Assembly: GCF_000744815.1 (NCBI RefSeq)
Contig: NZ_JQMQ01000005.1
Span: forward strand, 4,472,055-4,536,054
Direction of reading: 5' to 3'
Source of the DNA: Phaeacidiphilus oryzae TH49
GTDB lineage: Bacteria > Actinomycetota > Actinomycetes > Streptomycetales > Streptomycetaceae
DNA length: 64,000 nucleotides
The position numbers and the translations under genes are program-made. Each line of letters starts with the position of its first letter. The first letter of the stretch is position 1. The notes under the pieces were generated by a model. It was given only the letters and a program-made list of their open reading frames with translations. It searched no databases and was not told where the DNA came from. Below, in pieces: positions 59,999 through 64,000 of the stretch.

Positions 59999-60649
59999 AT
60001 GTACATCCCCAGGCACTTCCTTCCCGAGGAGGCGGACGTCCAGGAGCTGCTGGCGGCCGTCGGCTCCGCGGATCTGGTGACGATGACCGGCCGGGGCCTG
60101 ATGGCCACCCAGCTGCCGTGGGTGTACGACCCGGACGCGGGGGAGCGGGGGGCGCTGCTCGGCCACCTGGCGCGGGCCAACGAGCAGTGGAGCGAGCCGG
60201 TCACCGGGGAGGCGATGGTGATCGTGCGCGGGTCCGAGGCGTACATCTCGCCGAACTGGTACGCCTCCAAGGCCGAGCACCACCGGGTCGTGCCGACCTG
60301 GAACTATCTGACCGCCCATGTCTACGGCCGGCTGGTGGTGCACGACGACCCGGAGTGGCTGGCCGGCCAGGTGAGCAGGCTGACGGACCGTCATGAGGCG
60401 GAGAGCGCCCGGCCGGGGGAGCGGCCCTGGGCGGTCGCGGACGCTCCGGAGAAGTACCTCGCCGGGCAGCTGCGCGCGATCGTAGGCGTGGAGCTGGCGA
60501 TCAGCCGGGTGGAGGCCAAGTTCAAGCTGAGCCAGAACCGCCCGGCGGCCGACGTGGCCGGGGTGGCCGCCGGTCTGGACGCGCGGGGGCGGGCGGGGGA
60601 TGCCGCCGTGGCGGCGGCGGTCCGGAGGCACGATCCGCACCAGCGGTGA
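59999..60649 (+). CDS. PaiB-type FMN-binding negative transcriptional regulator
   Basis: The 216-aa protein has the PaiB start 'MYIPRHFLPEEADVQELLAAVGSADLVTMTG', 'AMVIVRGSEAYISPNWYASKAEHHRVVPTWNYLTAHVYG', and the C-terminal 'IVGVELAISRVEAKFKLSQNRP', a split-barrel FMN-binding fold. PaiB in Bacillus represses protease and sporulation genes; here its targets are unknown. A duplicated 11-mer upstream suggests control by a dimeric factor. Confidence 0.92.
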   Translation: MYIPRHFLPEEADVQELLAAVGSADLVTMTGRGLMATQLPWVYDPDAGERGALLGHLARANEQWSEPVTGEAMVIVRGSEAYISPNWYASKAEHHRVVPTWNYLTAHVYGRLVVHDDPEWLAGQVSRLTDRHEAESARPGERPWAVADAPEKYLAGQLRAIVGVELAISRVEAKFKLSQNRPAADVAGVAAGLDARGRAGDAAVAAAVRRHDPHQR

Positions 60650-60733
60650 TCTGCTGTTGGCCGTGGTGTGGTTTTTCGTTCAGCTGTGTGGGACAGAGTC
60701 CCGCCTGGATCGGAAGCCGCATCGGAGGTCAAC

Positions 60734-62332
60734 GTGTGTGAGTACGAGTCGGACTGCGCCGAGGAGCACGGGGAGAACGGCGGGATGAGCCGCAGGGGCC
60801 TGCTGCGCGCCGGGCTGGTGACCGGGGCGGCCGGGGCGCTGACCCTCGGCACGGTCTCGTTCGCCCAGGCGGCGACCGGCGGCGCCGGCGGGAACTCCGG
60901 CGGCGGCAGCGTCACCAGGACCGTCACCGGCCACCTCGACCCCGGCGCCGCCGACTTCGTCTACCTCCCGGTGGAGGTCCCGGCGGGCGTCCGGCAGATC
61001 GACGTCTCGTACAGCTACGACAAGCCCGCCGTCCCGGCCGGTACCCCCGGCAACTCCTGCGACATCGGGGTCTTCGACCAGCGCGGCACCGCCCTCGGCG
61101 GCCCGGGCTTCCGGGGCTGGTCCGGAGGGTTCCGGACGTCCTTCTCGATCAGCGCCTCCGAGGCCACCCCCGGCTACCTCCCCGGCCCCGTGGAGGCCGG
61201 CACCTGGCACGTCGCCCTCGGCCCGTACCAGGTGGCCCCGCAGGGGATGGACTACTCGGTGACGATCACCCTCACCATGGGCGAGCCGGGCGCGCCCTTC
61301 GTCCCCGACTACCCGCCGCTGCGGGCCAAGGGCCGCGGCCCCGCCTGGTACCGCGGCGACTGCCACCTCCACACCGTCTACTCGGACGGGAAGCGGCTGC
61401 CCTCCGAGGTGGCCGACGGCGCCCGCGCGGCCAAGCTGGACTTCATCACCTCGACCGACCACAACACCCCGGCCTCGCACGCCGTCTGGGGCCAGTACGC
61501 CGGCGACGACCTGCTGATCATCACCGGCGAGGAGGTCACCACCCGCAACGGCCACTGGCTGGCGCTCGGCCTGAAGCCCGGGGAGTGGATCGACTGGCGG
61601 TACCGCGCCCGGGACGACGCCTGGAAGCGCTTCGCCCGCCAGGTGCGCGACTCCGGGGGGCTGGTCGTCCCCGCCCACCCGTACTGCCCCTACATCGCCT
61701 GCATGTGGAAGTTCGGCTACGGCTACGCGGACGCCGTCGAGGTCTGGAACGGCCCGTGGACCTACGACGACGAGTCGGCCGTGGACACCTGGGACGGCAT
61801 GCTGGTGGAGGCCGTGCGCACCGGCCGGGACTGGATCCCGGCGATGGGCGACAGCGACGCCCACAGCGCCCCGCAGGTGATCGGCCTCCCGCAGAACGTG
61901 GTCAAGGCCGAGGACCTCACCCGGGACGCGGTGCTGGCCGGGCTCAGGGCCGGCACCAGCTGGATAGCCGAGTCGGCCGACGTGGACCTGGAGTTCACCC
62001 TCACCGGCGGCGGCCGCACGGCCGGCATCGGCGAGCGGCTGAGCGTGGCCGCGGACGCCCCGGTGGACGCGGTGGTGAAGGTCGCGGGGGTGCCGAACGG
62101 CACGGTCCGGTTCATCACCGACGAGGGCCAGCAGTGCCAGGCCTCGATCCCCGCCTCCGGCGAGGGGACGGTCACCTGGCGGACCACCGCCGCCCATGCG
62201 GCCTACGTCCGCGCGGAGGTACGCCATCCGATGGCGGACGGCAGCCCGGGGGCGGGCAACACCATGGGCCCGCAGCTCCAGTGGGGCCCGATGGCCGCGC
62301 TGACCAACCCGGTCTTCCTGACGGCCGGCTGA
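60734..62332 (+). CDS. Tat-exported CehA/McbA-type PHP metallohydrolase
   Basis: The 532-aa protein has a twin-Arg signal (MSRRGLLRAGLVTGAAGAL, about 18-46) after a short acidic extension, a beta domain (about 65-205), and a PHP hydrolase domain: 'YRGDCHLHTVYSDGK' (HxH), 'FITSTDHNTP', 'EEVTTRNGH', 'LVVPAHPYCPY', 'MGDSDAHSAPQ'. CehA/McbA relatives hydrolyse carbamates or phosphoesters. Tat export fits a folded metal enzyme. GGAGG lies 5 nt before the GTG at 60734. It converges on the chaplin gene. Confidence 0.9.
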   Translation: MCEYESDCAEEHGENGGMSRRGLLRAGLVTGAAGALTLGTVSFAQAATGGAGGNSGGGSVTRTVTGHLDPGAADFVYLPVEVPAGVRQIDVSYSYDKPAVPAGTPGNSCDIGVFDQRGTALGGPGFRGWSGGFRTSFSISASEATPGYLPGPVEAGTWHVALGPYQVAPQGMDYSVTITLTMGEPGAPFVPDYPPLRAKGRGPAWYRGDCHLHTVYSDGKRLPSEVADGARAAKLDFITSTDHNTPASHAVWGQYAGDDLLIITGEEVTTRNGHWLALGLKPGEWIDWRYRARDDAWKRFARQVRDSGGLVVPAHPYCPYIACMWKFGYGYADAVEVWNGPWTYDDESAVDTWDGMLVEAVRTGRDWIPAMGDSDAHSAPQVIGLPQNVVKAEDLTRDAVLAGLRAGTSWIAESADVDLEFTLTGGGRTAGIGERLSVAADAPVDAVVKVAGVPNGTVRFITDEGQQCQASIPASGEGTVTWRTTAAHAAYVRAEVRHPMADGSPGAGNTMGPQLQWGPMAALTNPVFLTAG

Positions 62333-62357
62333 GGCCGCGGAGCGGCCGGCCGCGCAC

Positions 62358-62410
62358 GGGAACGCCGAAGGCCCAGGGGAGGCCGGAGGCCCCGGGAACG
62401 CCGAAGGCCC
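62358..62410. repeat. 17-bp direct repeat between convergent genes
   Basis: GGGAACGCCGAAGGCCC occurs at 62358-62374 and 62394-62410, with a 36-bp period; the second copy merges into the terminator stem. Confidence 0.8.
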
Positions 62411-62435
62411 CCGGAACGACGCTGGTCCGGGGGCC
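62406..62435. terminator. Hairpin terminator between PHP hydrolase and chaplin
   Basis: GGCCCCCGGA (62406-62415) pairs perfectly with TCCGGGGGCC (62426-62435) across a 10-nt loop. Confidence 0.7.
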
Positions 62436-62470
62436 GGTATCGGGGTGGAGCGGGTGAAGCGGGTGGAGCG

Positions 62471-62713
62471 TCAGCTGTTGCTGTTCACGCAGCGGTTGCC
62501 GAAGCTCGGGTTCAGCAGGCTGACCAGGCCGATCGAGTTGCCGCAGAGGTTGATCGGCACGTCGATCGGTACCTGGATCAGGTTCCCGGACAGCACGCCG
62601 GGAGAGTTGGTGGCCGAACCGACGGCGGTCGAGTTGGCCGAGGCGGCCCCAGCGCCGCCGAGCACGGCGACGGCGGCGAGGGCGGTGGCGGCCACCGCAG
62701 AACGGATGCGCAT
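62471..62713 (-). CDS. Short chaplin
   Basis: The 80-aa preprotein has a signal peptide (about 1-28, ending ASA-NS) and one chaplin domain ('SPGVLSGNLIQVPIDVPINLCGNSIGLVSLLNPSFGNRCVN') with the two conserved Cys. Short chaplins assemble as amphipathic amyloid at the air interface to coat aerial hyphae and spores. GGGAG lies 6 nt before the ATG. It is solitary here and not adjacent to other chaplins or rodlins. It indicates a sporulating actinomycete. Confidence 0.95.
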   Translation of the reverse strand: MRIRSAVAATALAAVAVLGGAGAASANSTAVGSATNSPGVLSGNLIQVPIDVPINLCGNSIGLVSLLNPSFGNRCVNSNS

Positions 62714-62838
62714 GTTCGCTCCCTTGCGAAGATGAAAAGGGATGTAGAGAAAGCGGATGCCGAGGGGCGAGATGACGCCCTCCGGCAACCACATCCATCT
62801 CCGCGCGGGGAATTCCGGTAACGGTCCGTCAGGGCCTT

Positions 62839-63741
62839 TCACTGGGACGAGTGATGCGCTTGCGCCTGCTCGTCGGCCTGGCCGCCCGCGCCGACCAGCC
62901 CCCGGCGGACCGAGGCGGTGGCGGCCAGCCCCGGTTCGGCCCGCCGCATCTCGCGCCGCCCCATCGCGCCGCCCACCACCGAGGGCAGGTAGCCGCGGAC
63001 GCCCTGCATCCCGCGCAGCCAGGACTGGGCGTACACGTGTGCGGACCGGCGCGCGACGCCGTCCGCGATCCGCTCGACGGCCGGAGCCAGCGGGTAGGTG
63101 CGGTTGAGCGGCCAGGGCAGGCGGGCACGCAGCTCGCGCAGCACGGTGTCCTCGTCGGCCCCGCGCACCATGTCGGTGTCGGTCCAGCTGAGGTAGCCGA
63201 CGCCGACCGCGACGCCCCGGTGGCCCACCTCCGCGCGCAGCGCGTGGGCGAAGGACTCCACGCCGGCCTTGCTGGCGCAGTACGCGGCCATCATCGGCGC
63301 CGGGGTGAGCGCGGCCAGCGAGGCGATCTGCAGGTAGTAGCCCCGGGACTCCAGCAGCTTGGGGAGGAAGGCGCGGGCGGTGGCCACGCTGCCCAGCAGG
63401 TTGACCTCGATCACCCGGTCGAAGGTCCGGGCGTCCGCGTCCAGGAACGGGCCGCCGGTGGCTATCCCGGCGTTGGCCACCAGGGCGTCTATCCGGCCGA
63501 ACCGCCCCACGATCTCGTCCGCGACCTGGGCCATCCGCTCGCCGTCGGTGACGTCCGCCTCCCAGTGCACCGTGTCCGGGCCCAACTCGGCCGCCACCGC
63601 GGCGAGTTCCTTGGGCTCCAGGCCGACCAGGGCGAGCCGCGCCCCCCGCCCGTACAGCACCCGGGCGAGCTGGGCGCCGACGCCGCGCGCCGCCCCGGTG
63701 ATGACGACGACCTTGCCGTGGACCGTGCGGGCGCTGCTCAT
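62839..63741 (-). CDS. Short-chain dehydrogenase/reductase
   Basis: The 300-aa classical SDR has 'VVVITGAARGVGAQLARVLYGRGARLAL' (TGxxxGxG), 'ALVANAGIATGG' (NAG), the catalytic Ser in 'LQIASLAALTP', and 'AAYCASKAGVESF' (YxxxK). The C-terminal 50 residues are extended and charged. The ATG overlaps the stop of the upstream hydrolase by 4 nt, so the two are coupled. It probably acts on a hydroxy or keto lipid; the substrate is unknown. Confidence 0.92.
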   Translation of the reverse strand: MSSARTVHGKVVVITGAARGVGAQLARVLYGRGARLALVGLEPKELAAVAAELGPDTVHWEADVTDGERMAQVADEIVGRFGRIDALVANAGIATGGPFLDADARTFDRVIEVNLLGSVATARAFLPKLLESRGYYLQIASLAALTPAPMMAAYCASKAGVESFAHALRAEVGHRGVAVGVGYLSWTDTDMVRGADEDTVLRELRARLPWPLNRTYPLAPAVERIADGVARRSAHVYAQSWLRGMQGVRGYLPSVVGGAMGRREMRRAEPGLAATASVRRGLVGAGGQADEQAQAHHSSQ

Positions 63742-64000
63742 GCTGACTCCTCGGTGGCGGTCTTGCGGGGGGCGGTCCCGTCGGCGGCGGCTCCGTCGGC
63801 GGCGGTCCTGCCGGCGGCGGTCCTCCCGGTGGGGGCGCCGGGGGCGGCCAGATGCTTGCGGGCGAGCTCCCGCGCCTGGTCGGCGACGGTGCGGGGGGCC
63901 TCGGTGGGGGTCATGTGGCCGAGCCCGGGGAGCTCGGTCAGGCCGGCGCAGTTCGGCAGCGCCTCGGCTATCTCCCGGGCGTGCACCGGCGGGGTGAGCT
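63738..64000 (-). CDS. Alpha/beta hydrolase, C-terminal part (truncated by window end)
   Basis: Only the 3' part is present; the gene continues beyond the right edge. The visible 87 codons include 'TPPVHAREIAEALPNCAGLTELPGLGHMTPTEAP', where the His of 'GLGH' is the likely third catalytic residue. A low-complexity Ala/Thr/Gly tail (about 35 residues) follows. It is translationally coupled to the SDR (ATGA). The fold assignment rests on this segment only. Confidence 0.75.
   Translation of the reverse strand, partial: LTPPVHAREIAEALPNCAGLTELPGLGHMTPTEAPRTVADQARELARKHLAAPGAPTGRTAAGRTAADGAAADGTAPRKTATEESA

Noticed and set aside
1-64000. tRNA, rRNA, insertion sequences, prophage or secondary-metabolite cluster
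   Set aside because: I saw no cloverleaf-like tDNA with a CCA-type end or TTCGAAT-type T-loop, no transposase or integrase motifs, and no PKS, NRPS or terpene cyclase genes. A covariance-model scan could still reveal a small RNA.

Overview
This window is chromosomal DNA of a high-GC, spore-forming actinomycete, almost certainly Streptomycetaceae (Streptomyces or a close relative). The evidence is strong G/C bias at third codon positions, GTG and TTG starts, a chaplin, a SigB/SigF-type sigma factor with STAS and HATPase partners, a class III cyclase next to a GAF-GGDEF protein, an MmpB-like micro-protein, and the purK-purE-GtrA-two-component neighbourhood typical of the family. I saw no prophage, insertion sequence, CRISPR array, rRNA or tRNA, and no PKS/NRPS cluster.

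Layout. 0.2-3.5 kb: small membrane proteins, maf, an mmpB-like micro-gene, accE and birA; the pccB gene usually found between accE and birA is missing. 3.7-7 kb: a nucleotide cyclase and a diguanylate cyclase. 7-10.4 kb: fdhD, a membrane protein, an RpiR regulator and a His-rich secreted SH3 protein. 10.5-15.8 kb: secreted GH27 alpha-galactosidase, membrane proteins and a dimethylformamidase-like protein. 16-21.4 kb: a translationally coupled hut operon (hutU, an M20 amidohydrolase, hutF, hutI) without hutH or hutG. 21.5-22.7 kb: secreted clan-A glycosidase. 23.1-31.7 kb: a seven-gene, fully overlapping minus-strand glycan operon with three GT4 enzymes, one GT2, a flippase, an 814-aa multi-span protein and a single-span protein. 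31.9-33.1 kb: LamG membrane protein. 33.3-36.9 kb: ABC exporter plus two-component system. 37-39 kb: sigma factor, anti-anti-sigma and HATPase. 39.4-41.8 kb: an LPQTG surface protein and a membrane partner whose Pro-rich tail carries an apparent one-base frameshift. 41.9-45.5 kb: two POT peptide transporters. 45.6-51.5 kb: two-component system, GtrA, purK, purE, dipeptidase. 51.5-57 kb: three small regulator/enzyme units (TetR-amidohydrolase, ArsR-oxidoreductase, CoA-binding protein) and an ABC permease whose ATPase has been lost. 57.2-64 kb: UDP-glucose dehydrogenase, acyl-CoA dehydrogenase, PaiB-like protein, Tat-exported PHP hydrolase, chaplin, SDR and a truncated alpha/beta hydrolase.

How it works together. 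The hut genes convert urocanate to N-formylglutamate and probably to glutamate. The glycan operon, with UDP-glucose dehydrogenase and GtrA elsewhere in the window, could build and export a cell-surface polymer. Several regulators have clear inverted repeats in the adjacent divergent promoter.

Three patterns run through the window. About fourteen genes have a TANNNT hexamer exactly 6-8 nt before the start codon, most of them without a usable Shine-Dalgarno, the layout expected for leaderless mRNAs. A family of roughly 128-bp hairpin elements sits between convergent genes. Three genes have short tandem duplications at their stop codons.

Functions come from motif recognition and memory of protein families; no searches were run.
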